Source: Actinobacteria bacterium UBA5176
GTDB lineage: Bacteria; Actinomycetota; UBA4738
Assembly (NCBI GenBank): GCA_002413305.1
Contig: DHWS01000104.1
Location: forward strand, 1-13,735
Length of the DNA stretch: 13,735 nucleotides
Reading direction: 5' to 3'
In this document: positions 8,301 through 13,735 of the stretch, one piece after another
Layout: every line of letters begins with the position of its first letter
Position numbering within the stretch: the stretch's first letter is position 1
Translations under genes and position numbers: made by a program
The notes under the pieces: model-generated
Seen by the model: the letters and a program-made list of their open reading frames with translations, nothing else
Told to the model about the DNA's origin: nothing
Databases searched by the model: none

Positions 8301-10324
8301 TGTGGACGGTCCTTCGCAATCCACAACAGGTGGGGGCCATCTATTTCGGCGACACGGGCAAGCGCCCGCAGCACATCGCTCTCAGCCCGGATGGGAAGAT
8401 CCTGGCCGTGTCGTTCAACGAGAACGACATGGGCTTCTACGACGCCTCGACGCTCAAGCAACTGGCACTCGTACCGAATTCCGGAGGACCCCTCGCTCCG
8501 CTCGCGTTCGCCAATCGTTCGCCCCTGTTCGCGACCTTCGGCAACGAGCATGGGGACGTCCGCCTGATCGATACCAGGACATTCGCGGTGGGCCGGTTGA
8601 TCCGATTCCACGACGAGTATTCGAACCCCAACTACAACTTCCATCTCACCGGGTTGTTCTTCTCGCCGGACGATCAGACGCTGTGGTGGGGTCTGGAGGC
8701 GTGGCCACCCAACGTCTTCTCGACCAGCGTCCCGCCCAGGAGCGTCATCGAGAGCTACTCGGTTGCATCCGGCCGTCTCACCAGGCACGTGGTGGTGGAC
8801 AACGATTGGCAATTCGGGTTCGCGCCGATCGCCGACGGGTCAGAGCTCGCCGTCGTCGATCGGCGCGGCGTGTTCGTCTACGACGCCCGCACCGCACGGT
8901 TGATCCGGACGATCCCCTTGCATGGATTCGGTCAGGCAGATCTCCGGCTGCCCGTGGCGCTCAGCTCGGACGGAGGCACCATTGCCATCGGCCGTGACGA
9001 CGGATCGGTCGATTTCGTCTCCTTGGCGAGCGGACGCGTCTCCGTCGCCGCCGGTGGCCACAGCGGGCCCGTCGTCAATCTCACGTTCACGCCCGACGGA
9101 AGCCGGCTGGTCACGGTCGGAGACGATGACCGCGTCGTGGTGTGGGACGTGGCGAGCCGATCCGTGGACCAGACGCTCCTCGGCCACGGGGGGGCCGTGC
9201 ACGGTGTGGCCACGGACGACCGCACGCTCTTCACGTCCAGTCTGGACGGGACGGTGTTCGCCTGGGACCTGTCCCAGACGCGAAGCTTCGGGGAGCGGTT
9301 CGCGGCCAGCTCCGGCGACGAGCTGGGAGATCCGGTCGACTCCCCCGCTCCGTACTTCGCCCTCTCCCCCGACGGGCGAACCCTCGCGGCCCCGGAGACC
9401 GACGGCCGGGTGATCATGTGGGACATCTCGACATCGCCCCCGCGACGCGTCCGGAGCATCGACGCTGGTGTCCCCGGCGGGATCCCCTCGATCTCGTTCA
9501 GCCCGGACGGCGCGACCTTGGTGGCCGGTGACCTCCATGGTGACGTGGTCCTCGTCGATGTCTCGACCGGCGCACGGCGAACGCTCTCGTCGTTCAAGAA
9601 CCCGATCGCTGCGGTCGCGTTCAGCCCGGACGGCACCCTCGTGGCGGCGACCGACCAATATTGCTTCCCGTGCTCGGGACACCTGGGACTGTGGAACGTT
9701 GTCACCGGTCGGCTGGTGCATCCCCTCATGAAGCTCCCCGGGTACGGCAACGACATCGCGTTCTCGCCGGACGGTTCCCTGCTCGCCGTGCCCGTCGGCG
9801 GCCCCACCGACGTCATCGACGCGCGAACATGGAAGCTCACTCGGCAGGTGAAGCTCGACGCCGACACCTACTCGGTGTTCTCTCCGAACGGGCGCTTGCT
9901 TGCCACCACGGGAGGATCGGGGCTGGTGCGGCTCTGGGACACCCGGTCCTGGAAGGAACTCGGTCAGCCCTTCCAGGCCTCGGCCGGTTTCGGACTCAGT
10001 CTCTCCTTCGATCCGACGGGACGGCTGCTCGCCACCGGGGGAACCGACGCCACGGCACGGATCTTCGACGTGAGCGACCCGGCCGGGGTCACGCCGTTCG
10101 GGCCGCCGCAGTTGCCATCGACGAACGGTTGGACCTCCGCACGCTTCACCCCGAACGGTGCGGCCGTCGTCGTGCTCGACGAGAGCGGCAGGGCCTGGGT
10201 GTGGCCGATGCGATGGCAGGACTGGGCCGCCCACGCCTGCTCGGTGGCCGGCCGGCAGCTCAGCCGGGCGGAGTGGAGCGAGTTCCTGGGTGGCAAGCCG
10301 TACGCCTCTGTCTGCCCCCGGTGA
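5396..10324 (+). CDS. Cyclase - AAA ATPase - nSTAND1 NTPase - TM - double WD40 propeller giant protein
   Basis: A 1,642-residue multidomain protein. Residues 19-195 are a class III nucleotidyl cyclase domain with metal-type Asp28 (IADVRGYT), Asp72 (RGDEALAVF) and the Asn131/Arg135 pair (LNMAARM). Residues 225-420 form a P-loop ATPase, with Walker A GPPQIGKT 250-257 and Walker B LVVLDD 302-307. Residues 467-880 are an nSTAND1 module: CPYRGLAAF entry, Walker A GPSGSGKS 507-514, DQFEE 586-590, Arg625 in GIRSDFYG, and HEALLREWPRLREWL near 802-816. One membrane helix (897-918) leads to 14 WD40-like blades (986-1612) with recurrent F-S-P-D-G turns, and a C-terminal tail with the AGRQLSRAEW motif common in bacterial WD40 proteins. 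It presumably couples ligand sensing by the propeller to NTPase-driven assembly and nucleotide signalling; ligand, product and partners are unknown. The ATG at 5396 has GAGGT upstream. The open frame back to 5072 lacks family similarity. Confidence 0.9.
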   Translation: MGEQLQAQAKGGTVSEPPDKVLAFLIADVRGYTSFTRERGDAAAAMLAKKFADLAREAVAARSGAVLELRGDEALAVFASTAQAVRAAVEFQATCAEESRLEPAFQLPVGIGIDAGVAIPVEDGYRGVALNMAARMCSGAAAGQVLVTRTVVDRSGSMEDVVFADRGMATFKGFDAPTEVIEALSVTRPADDGAAHDGPARAAMVVPTLVLPPELDSLTPLIDRDTEMQWLRGSWRQARRGRGRVLFVSGPPQIGKTRLAAALAADVHASGADVLYAGPGGAGTAMALAAIRDALRAKAPTLVVLDDIDIGGPSEAEALTSAYGPFGSAPILVVGLLRDTGASPELASLIERADQRGDGHRHLGALDLEGIRDIVRLYAGEDVDDAPVESMARSSGGVPGKVHELASDWARSEASRRLAASAEWLASTRDRRSADLRFANNVIALKLGRLYTVEGRDVPPEEGSGGCPYRGLAAFEAADAAYFFGRERLVGELAARTVQSGLLSIVGPSGSGKSSLISAGLLPSLAAGLLPGSERWRQVRMRPGEHPLLELGAALGVSPHPTSDRGDVATVIERATGAEPLVLVVDQFEEVFTTCIDDGERRTFIAEVTAAAERRDRVVVVLGIRSDFYGHCAPYPDLAALLAANTVLVGPMTQEELRRAIELPARRTGLRIETALTDALVEEIGDEPGALPLLSTALVELWSGRENGWIRVGAHERTGGVQGAVARLAESSFEQLTEGQREAARRVLLRLVAIGEGESVTRRRVPIEEFDLGRDTLAEAVISRLTEDRLLTRSDGTVEVAHEALLREWPRLREWLEEDSQGRQLRLHITQTARQWGAAENDASELYRGARLSAALDWSAEHAAELNNKERDFLAASRQASDRETDRQRRVNRRLRGLLVGVATLLIVALVAGSLALVQRSRAQRAATVSLANTLGADGINQPRLDRGLLLAREAMNLQVSDQTKSNLLWTVLRNPQQVGAIYFGDTGKRPQHIALSPDGKILAVSFNENDMGFYDASTLKQLALVPNSGGPLAPLAFANRSPLFATFGNEHGDVRLIDTRTFAVGRLIRFHDEYSNPNYNFHLTGLFFSPDDQTLWWGLEAWPPNVFSTSVPPRSVIESYSVASGRLTRHVVVDNDWQFGFAPIADGSELAVVDRRGVFVYDARTARLIRTIPLHGFGQADLRLPVALSSDGGTIAIGRDDGSVDFVSLASGRVSVAAGGHSGPVVNLTFTPDGSRLVTVGDDDRVVVWDVASRSVDQTLLGHGGAVHGVATDDRTLFTSSLDGTVFAWDLSQTRSFGERFAASSGDELGDPVDSPAPYFALSPDGRTLAAPETDGRVIMWDISTSPPRRVRSIDAGVPGGIPSISFSPDGATLVAGDLHGDVVLVDVSTGARRTLSSFKNPIAAVAFSPDGTLVAATDQYCFPCSGHLGLWNVVTGRLVHPLMKLPGYGNDIAFSPDGSLLAVPVGGPTDVIDARTWKLTRQVKLDADTYSVFSPNGRLLATTGGSGLVRLWDTRSWKELGQPFQASAGFGLSLSFDPTGRLLATGGTDATARIFDVSDPAGVTPFGPPQLPSTNGWTSARFTPNGAAVVVLDESGRAWVWPMRWQDWAAHACSVAGRQLSRAEWSEFLGGKPYASVCPR

Positions 10325-10443
10325 CAGGAACGCCCAGCGCGAAGTGACGTCGCCGGGCTCAGTAGCGATGTCGGTCCGGAGCAACGGATCGAGCGAGTTT
10401 CCGACGTGGCCGACCTGAACCGAAGGCCTGCCGGAAGGAGCGG

Positions 10444-10525
10444 TGGGAGGGGGAGGATTCGAACCTCCGTAGGCTACGCCGGCGATTTTACAGACCGCTC
10501 CCTTTGGCCGCTCGGGCACCCTCCC
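10444..10525 (-). tRNA. tRNA-Tyr (anticodon GTA)
   Basis: The minus strand folds as a class II tRNA of 82 bases. Acceptor GGGAGGG (from 10525) pairs perfectly with CCCTCCC (10451-10445), followed by discriminator A at 10444. The D stem is CCC/GGG. The anticodon stem GCGGT/ATCGC encloses loop CTGTAAA, giving anticodon GTA. A long variable arm follows, then T arm GGAGG-TTCGAAT-CCTCC. A GTA anticodon plus a long variable arm identifies bacterial tRNA-Tyr. No 3' CCA is encoded (the next bases are CCG), so CCA must be added after transcription. It converges on the giant gene. Confidence 0.96.
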
Positions 10526-10538
10526 GGGGACGGGAGTG

Positions 10539-10547
10539 AGGATAGCA
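10539..10547 (-). promoter_or_regulatory. Candidate extended -10 promoter of tRNA-Tyr
   Basis: The minus strand reads TGCTATCCT, an extended -10 (TGn plus TATCCT), ending 13 bases before the mature 5' end of the tRNA. This spacing would allow a short 5' trailer for RNase P. No clear -35 hexamer is visible, which is tolerated when the TGn extension is present. Confidence 0.35.
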
Positions 10548-10598
10548 TCCGGACCCAGGCGGCCCCTCAGGCTGCCGCACCCGAAACGCGCGGCCCGC

Positions 10599-10604
10599 TA
10601 GACT
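10599..10604 (+). promoter_or_regulatory. Candidate -10 box for a near-leaderless yajQ message
   Basis: TAGACT is followed by CACATCACAC and then the YajQ ATG at 10615. Initiation 6-7 bases downstream of the box would leave only about 3-4 untranslated bases, and no Shine-Dalgarno sequence is present. TAGACTCAC is identical to the sequence in front of the DinB gene. Confidence 0.4.
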
Positions 10605-10614
10605 CACATCACAC

Positions 10615-11112
10615 ATGCCCAAGGACCAGTTCTCGTTCGACATCGTTTCCGACGTCGACCCGCAGGAGGTCCGCAACGCCTATGACCAGGCTCACCGCGA
10701 GATCCTGACCCGGTTCGACTTCAAGGGGACCGACACGAACCTCTCGCTCGACGAGGACATGATCGAACTCCGCTCCAGCACCGAGAACCGCCTGAAGGCG
10801 GCCATCGACGTGATCCGCGAGAAGTTCATCCGGCGCGAGATCTCGCTGAAGGCGCTGACAGAGGGCCCGATCCTGCCCGCGGCCAAGGGTCACGTCCGGA
10901 TGAACCTCCACGTGAGCCGCGGGATCAAGGAGGAGAAGGCCCGCGAGCTCACGAAGTTCATCAAGACCTCGGGCGTGAAGGTCCAGGCGCAGGTCCAGGG
11001 CGAACAGATCCGGGTCACGGGCAAGAAGAAGGACGACCTGCAGGCGGTCATCTCCGCGCTGAAGGCCGAAGACTTCGGTATCCCGCTGCAGTTCACGAAC
11101 TACCGGCCGTAG
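10615..11112 (+). CDS. yajQ: YajQ family nucleotide/cyclic di-GMP-binding protein
   Basis: A 165-residue cytoplasmic protein covering the whole YajQ family (usual length about 160-165). It opens with the diagnostic FSFDIVSDVDPQEVRNAYDQ. RFDFKGTDTNL and REKFIRREISLKAL follow, with IKEEKARELTKFIK, the VKVQAQVQGEQIRVTGKKKD strand-turn, and the C-terminus DFGIPLQFTNYRP. The fold is two ferredoxin-like repeats. E. coli YajQ binds nucleotides or tRNA in vitro, and a Xanthomonas homologue binds cyclic di-GMP and modulates a transcription factor; which applies here is unknown. The ATG at 10615 lacks a ribosome binding site but lies just after a -10 box, implying near-leaderless translation. The CDF transporter follows after 25 bases, so the two are probably one transcript. 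Confidence 0.95.
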   Translation: MPKDQFSFDIVSDVDPQEVRNAYDQAHREILTRFDFKGTDTNLSLDEDMIELRSSTENRLKAAIDVIREKFIRREISLKALTEGPILPAAKGHVRMNLHVSRGIKEEKARELTKFIKTSGVKVQAQVQGEQIRVTGKKKDDLQAVISALKAEDFGIPLQFTNYRP

Positions 11113-11137
11113 GCGCCCGACCCCCGGCACCAGAAGC

Positions 11138-12073
11138 GTGGCGTCCGAAGACCGAAGGACCGTCGTCACCGCCATCGTGGCGAACCTCGGCATCGCCGTG
11201 GCCAAGGCCGTCGGCGGCGCGATCAGCGGCTCGACCGCCATGCTCGCCGAGGCCGCCCACTCGGTCGCCGATACCGTCGACCAGGTCTTCCTGCTGATCT
11301 CGCTGTCCCTCGGCGACCGGCCGGCCAGCGAGGCGCACCCCTTCGGCTACGGGAAGGAACGGTTCTTCTGGGCCTTCCTGGCGGCGGTGTTCATCTTCAT
11401 CTCCGGCGCGGTGTTCTCGATCTACCAGGGCGTCCATCAGCTCGTCTCATCCGAGGTCGGCCGGGAGGCCGGGTTCGTGCTCGCCTACGTGATCCTGTTC
11501 GTCGCGCTGGTCGCGGAGACCGTCTCGTGGATGCAAGCGCTGCGGCACATCCGCAGCCAGGCGGCGGGCGCGTCCCTGATCGGCTTCGTGCGGCGGAGCA
11601 AGAACCCCACGGTGAAGACCGTGCTCTCCGAGGACACCGCGGCGATCGCGGGCCTGCTGGTGGCGTTCCTCGGCCTGGGCCTGCACCAGCTAACCGGCCA
11701 GGCGCGGTGGGAGGGTTACGCCTCGATCCTGATCGGCGCGATCCTGGCCCTGGTGGCGTTCGTGCTGGGCCGGGACACGAAGGCCCTGTTGCTCGGCGAG
11801 GCTGCTCTGCCAGAGGAGCGCGAATCGATGCGCCGGGTCTTCGCCCGGCACCCCGAGATCGAAGGGGTCCACGAGCTCCTGACGATGGCCATCGGTCCCG
11901 AGTCGCTGCTGGTCGCGGCCCGGGTCGACGTTGCGGACGGGCTCACCGGCGCCCAGATCGAACGGCTCGCGCGGCGCATCGACGCCGAGCTGCACGAGGC
12001 GGTCCCCGCCGTCCGCGAGGTGTTCCTCGACCCGACCTCACACGGGGAGCACGAAGGGGAGCCGGCGGACTGA
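11138..12073 (+). CDS. Cation diffusion facilitator (CDF) family metal exporter
   Basis: A 311-residue inner-membrane transporter that would export Zn(II) or a similar divalent metal in exchange for protons. The transmembrane metal site is expected from His41 and Asp45 in AEAAHSVADTVDQ (helix 2) and from Asp166 in VLSEDTAAIAGLL (helix 5). The ED in helix 5 instead of the usual HxxxD resembles the SLC30A9-like branch, so metal choice is uncertain. HPFGYGKERFFWAF is the conserved cytoplasmic loop before helix 3. The last 85 or so residues form the cytoplasmic ferredoxin-like dimer domain, ending in a His/Glu-rich tail. The GTG start at 11138 begins where homologues begin, but its upstream AGAAG is a weak binding site; coupling to yajQ 25 bases upstream may help. 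Confidence 0.92.
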   Translation: MASEDRRTVVTAIVANLGIAVAKAVGGAISGSTAMLAEAAHSVADTVDQVFLLISLSLGDRPASEAHPFGYGKERFFWAFLAAVFIFISGAVFSIYQGVHQLVSSEVGREAGFVLAYVILFVALVAETVSWMQALRHIRSQAAGASLIGFVRRSKNPTVKTVLSEDTAAIAGLLVAFLGLGLHQLTGQARWEGYASILIGAILALVAFVLGRDTKALLLGEAALPEERESMRRVFARHPEIEGVHELLTMAIGPESLLVAARVDVADGLTGAQIERLARRIDAELHEAVPAVREVFLDPTSHGEHEGEPAD

Positions 12074-12095
12074 CCCCCGCGGGGAATCTTGCCGA

Positions 12096-12992
12096 TCAGT
12101 TTCCGAGGGGCTGCGACGGCGCCGCCGGGAACGGCCGGCCCAGCTCCGAAGCGATGTGTTCCAGTCGCGCGATCCGCGCTTCCGTCGGCGGGTGCGTGGA
12201 GAAGAGGCTTCGGAACTGCACGTTCCGCCCGGTGAGCGGGTTCACGATGAACAGGTGCGCCTCGGCCGGCCCGACCGAGGCCGGCGCCGGCACACGCCGT
12301 GACACCGCCTCGATCTTCCGCAGGGCGCTGGCCAGCGCCTCGGGGTCGTGCGAGAGGTACGCGCCCGATTCGTCCGCCTGATACTCGCGCGACCGGGTCA
12401 CGGCGAGCTGGATCACCATGGCCGCCAGCGGCGCCAGGATCCACGCCGCCACCATGGCGAACGGGCCGATGGGATTGCTCCGGCTGTCCCTGCCCCCGCC
12501 GAAGAAGAAGGCGAACCGCACCAGGAACGTGATCGACATGGCGATGCCGGCGGCGATCGAGCCGATCAGGATGTCGTGGTTGTAGACGTGGCTGAGCTCG
12601 TGGGAGAGCACGGCCCGCAGCTCGCGCTCATCGACGATCTGGAGAAGGCCCTGGGTGACCGCGACCGCGGCATGCTCCGGGTTCCGCCCGGTGGCGAACG
12701 CGTTCGGCTGGGCCATCGCGCTGATGTAGATGCGCGGCATGGGCATGCCCTTGGCGTTGGTCAGCTCCCGCACGATCCGATACAGCTGCGGCGCCTCCGA
12801 CTCCGTGACCGGCTTCGACCGGCTGGTCTTGATGGCGATGCGATCGGAGAACCAATACATGGCGAGGTTGAACCCGAATCCGAAGAGCAGACCGATCGCG
12901 AGACCACCGGTCCCGTGGAACAGCAGCTCCCCGAGCAGGACGAAGAGTCCACCCAGGGCCGCGATGAGCACCCAGGTCTTGACCCTGTTCAC
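12096..12992 (-). CDS. htpX: HtpX-type membrane zinc metalloprotease (M48B)
   Basis: A 298-residue M48 protease of standard length. Hydrophobic helices lie at about residues 6-24 and 27-47, with two more at about 142-163 and 178-198. The zinc site is HELSH at 131-135, with Glu203 in SREYQADE as the third ligand; PNAFATGRNP (96-105) is the conserved substrate-side strand. HtpX degrades misfolded or excess membrane proteins on the cytoplasmic face, alongside FtsH, and is a heat- or envelope-stress protein in E. coli. The GTG start at 12992 has AAGGAGG 7 bases upstream; an in-frame ATG at 13106 would add 38 non-family residues. It converges on the CDF gene with 22 bases between stop codons. The leader folds over the ribosome binding site, suggesting translational control. 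Confidence 0.95.
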   Translation of the reverse strand: MNRVKTWVLIAALGGLFVLLGELLFHGTGGLAIGLLFGFGFNLAMYWFSDRIAIKTSRSKPVTESEAPQLYRIVRELTNAKGMPMPRIYISAMAQPNAFATGRNPEHAAVAVTQGLLQIVDERELRAVLSHELSHVYNHDILIGSIAAGIAMSITFLVRFAFFFGGGRDSRSNPIGPFAMVAAWILAPLAAMVIQLAVTRSREYQADESGAYLSHDPEALASALRKIEAVSRRVPAPASVGPAEAHLFIVNPLTGRNVQFRSLFSTHPPTEARIARLEHIASELGRPFPAAPSQPLGN

Positions 12993-12998
12993 GTCGAA

Positions 12999-13032
12999 CC
13001 CTCCTTCGAGGGGAACCCCGGACCCTCCGGGG
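12999..13032 (-). promoter_or_regulatory. Tandem hairpins in the htpX leader, the second covering the Shine-Dalgarno
   Basis: On the minus strand, CCCCGGA (13032-13026) and TCCGGGG (13022-13016) form a perfect 7-base-pair stem with a 3-base loop. After two Ts, CCCTC (13012-13008) pairs perfectly with GAGGG (13003-12999) around a GAAG loop. The second stem contains most of the AAGGAGG ribosome binding site of htpX. Initiation would require it to open, as in an RNA thermometer or other translational switch. The pairing is seen directly; the regulatory role is inference. Confidence 0.4.
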
Positions 13033-13087
13033 CCCTTGCATCGAGAGGTCCTCGCGCGCCCGAGGCGGACGTGAACCCTCGTATCCC

Positions 13088-13093
13088 ATTCTA
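13088..13093 (-). promoter_or_regulatory. Candidate -10 box for htpX
   Basis: The minus strand reads TAGAAT here, five of six matches to TATAAT. It would give a leader of about 90 bases that includes the two hairpins next to the htpX start. No good -35 hexamer is found at 16-18 bases, so an alternative or stress sigma factor, or an activator, could be involved. Confidence 0.3.
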
Positions 13094-13221
13094 GGGAGCA
13101 CTTCATCTATGGAGGAAGGCCGCACCAAACCGCCACAGCTTCCCAACACCGATCCCCCCACCCATGTCATAGGCGACCCCTATCCTGGGGAATGGTTGGG
13201 AACAGAAAGGAGACGAGGAAC

Positions 13222-13735
13222 ATGGACGGAACGATCACCACGACCGAAGTGCTTCCCCCGCCTCCCCCGGCTACGCCTCGGGGCGAGACGGCATCACGAG
13301 CGTCGGCGCTCGGCCTGGTGGCCGGAGGGGCACTGGCCATCGCCGGCTCTGCCCTCACCTGGACGACCCTCTCGCTCGGATCCGGCCGGCTGGCCGCCGG
13401 GCAACGGGGAGGGGTTGCGGCCGGGTCCCGGGGCGCCGGGCGGGCAGCCGGTTCCGGGGGCGGGTTGGCGGGACGGCTGGGGAGCTTCCTGGCGGCGAAC
13501 CGTTCGGTTTCGGGCCTGCGGGTCCCCGCGGGACAGATCGTCCTCGGGCTGGGCGTCGGCTTGATCCTCCTGGGCATCCTCGCGCTGCTCGTTTGGCGGG
13601 CCGACTTCCTCGCGGCCCTGGGAGCGCTGGGTCTGGTGGTGGCCGTGGTCGGGCTGGTGCTCGGTATCACGGCAGCACTCCAGCCCCCTGGTGTGGCCGC
13701 GCTGACCACGCTGGCGCCCAAGCTCGCCGCCCGAG
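13222..13735 (+). CDS. Unrecognised multi-pass membrane protein, C-terminus beyond the window
   Basis: Open from the ATG at 13222 to the right edge: 171 codons with no stop. AAGGAG at 13207-13212 supports the start. The N-terminus carries a short proline run (residues 12-16). It is followed by a membrane helix at about 28-48, a Gly/Arg-rich linker at about 54-88, and two helices at about 104-125 and 128-153. The sequence VPAGQIVLGLGVGLILLG continues the alternation of small and hydrophobic residues. I do not recognise a family; an actinobacterial conserved membrane protein of unknown function is the likeliest label. It diverges from htpX; the 128 bases between the htpX -10 box and this start show a TATCCT at 13181-13186 that could be its -10 box. 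Confidence 0.65.
   Translation, partial: MDGTITTTEVLPPPPPATPRGETASRASALGLVAGGALAIAGSALTWTTLSLGSGRLAAGQRGGVAAGSRGAGRAAGSGGGLAGRLGSFLAANRSVSGLRVPAGQIVLGLGVGLILLGILALLVWRADFLAALGALGLVVAVVGLVLGITAALQPPGVAALTTLAPKLAAR

Noticed and set aside
10325..10443. Terminator after the giant gene (GCCC...GGGC arms near 10332-10359)
   Set aside because: The stem is interrupted and has no T tract; nothing convincing is visible in these 119 bases.
12075..12084. CCCCGCGGGG palindrome between the CDF and HtpX stop codons as a shared terminator
   Set aside because: The dyad leaves at most a three-base-pair stem with a workable loop and has no T-run on either side.
12993..13106. Longer HtpX from the in-frame ATG at 13106
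   Set aside because: The added 38 residues are polar and unlike HtpX N-termini, and they are encoded across the hairpins and Shine-Dalgarno that serve the GTG at 12992.
1..13735. CRISPR arrays, insertion sequences, integrase or attachment sites next to the tRNA
   Set aside because: No regularly spaced direct repeats, transposase-like protein or copy of the tRNA 3' end was seen on reading both strands.

Overview
The window is high-GC bacterial chromosome, roughly two thirds G+C by eye. It suggests an actinobacterium-like soil or aquatic lineage (Actinomycetota first, Chloroflexota as the alternative). Reasons: the family content (DUF4328 membrane protein, DUF664-type DinB protein of the mycothiol kind, nSTAND1-WD40 giant protein, standalone TOPRIM protein), frequent GTG starts, a tRNA-Tyr gene with no encoded CCA, and several genes with a TANNNT -10 box so close to the start codon that the mRNA would be leaderless or nearly so. 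The taxon is inference; no marker gene settles it.

Layout. Left block, minus strand: the first 34 codons of an acetyl-CoA-synthetase-like gene running off the edge (1-103), a four-helix DUF4328 membrane protein (194-886), and a class III (glutamate-1-semialdehyde-aminomutase-like) aminotransferase (958-2326) split by one extra base in a T4 run at 1557-1560. Divergent to it is an alpha/beta hydrolase (2504-3301), which meets a standalone TOPRIM protein (3304-3930, minus) tail to tail with 2 bases between the stop codons. An ABM-type monooxygenase (4041-4334, plus) then converges on a DinB/DUF664 protein (4360-4893, minus). The 500-base gap that follows carries the C-terminal remnant of an MFS transporter (about 5005-5271) and a candidate promoter.

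The centrepiece is a 1,642-residue protein (5396-10324, plus). In order it has a class III nucleotidyl cyclase domain, a first P-loop ATPase domain, a complete nSTAND1 NTPase with the DQFEE Walker B, one transmembrane helix, and 14 WD40-like blades, enough for two seven-bladed propellers. It reads as a one-protein signalling machine: cyclase and two ATPase modules on one side of the membrane, and a large beta-propeller probably on the other. It is the best candidate here for an uncharacterised system. No dedicated effector gene sits beside it.

Right block: tRNA-Tyr(GTA) (10444-10525, minus); a YajQ-family nucleotide/c-di-GMP-binding protein (10615-11112) followed after 25 bases by a cation diffusion facilitator transporter (11138-12073), probably one transcript; then the heat-shock-type membrane protease HtpX (12096-12992, minus). 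The htpX leader contains two adjacent hairpins, one covering the ribosome binding site. Divergent from htpX is the start of an unrecognised three-helix membrane protein running off the right edge (13222-13735). Apart from the YajQ-CDF pair and the loosely spaced left-hand minus-strand genes, the neighbours look like independent housekeeping or accessory genes rather than one pathway.
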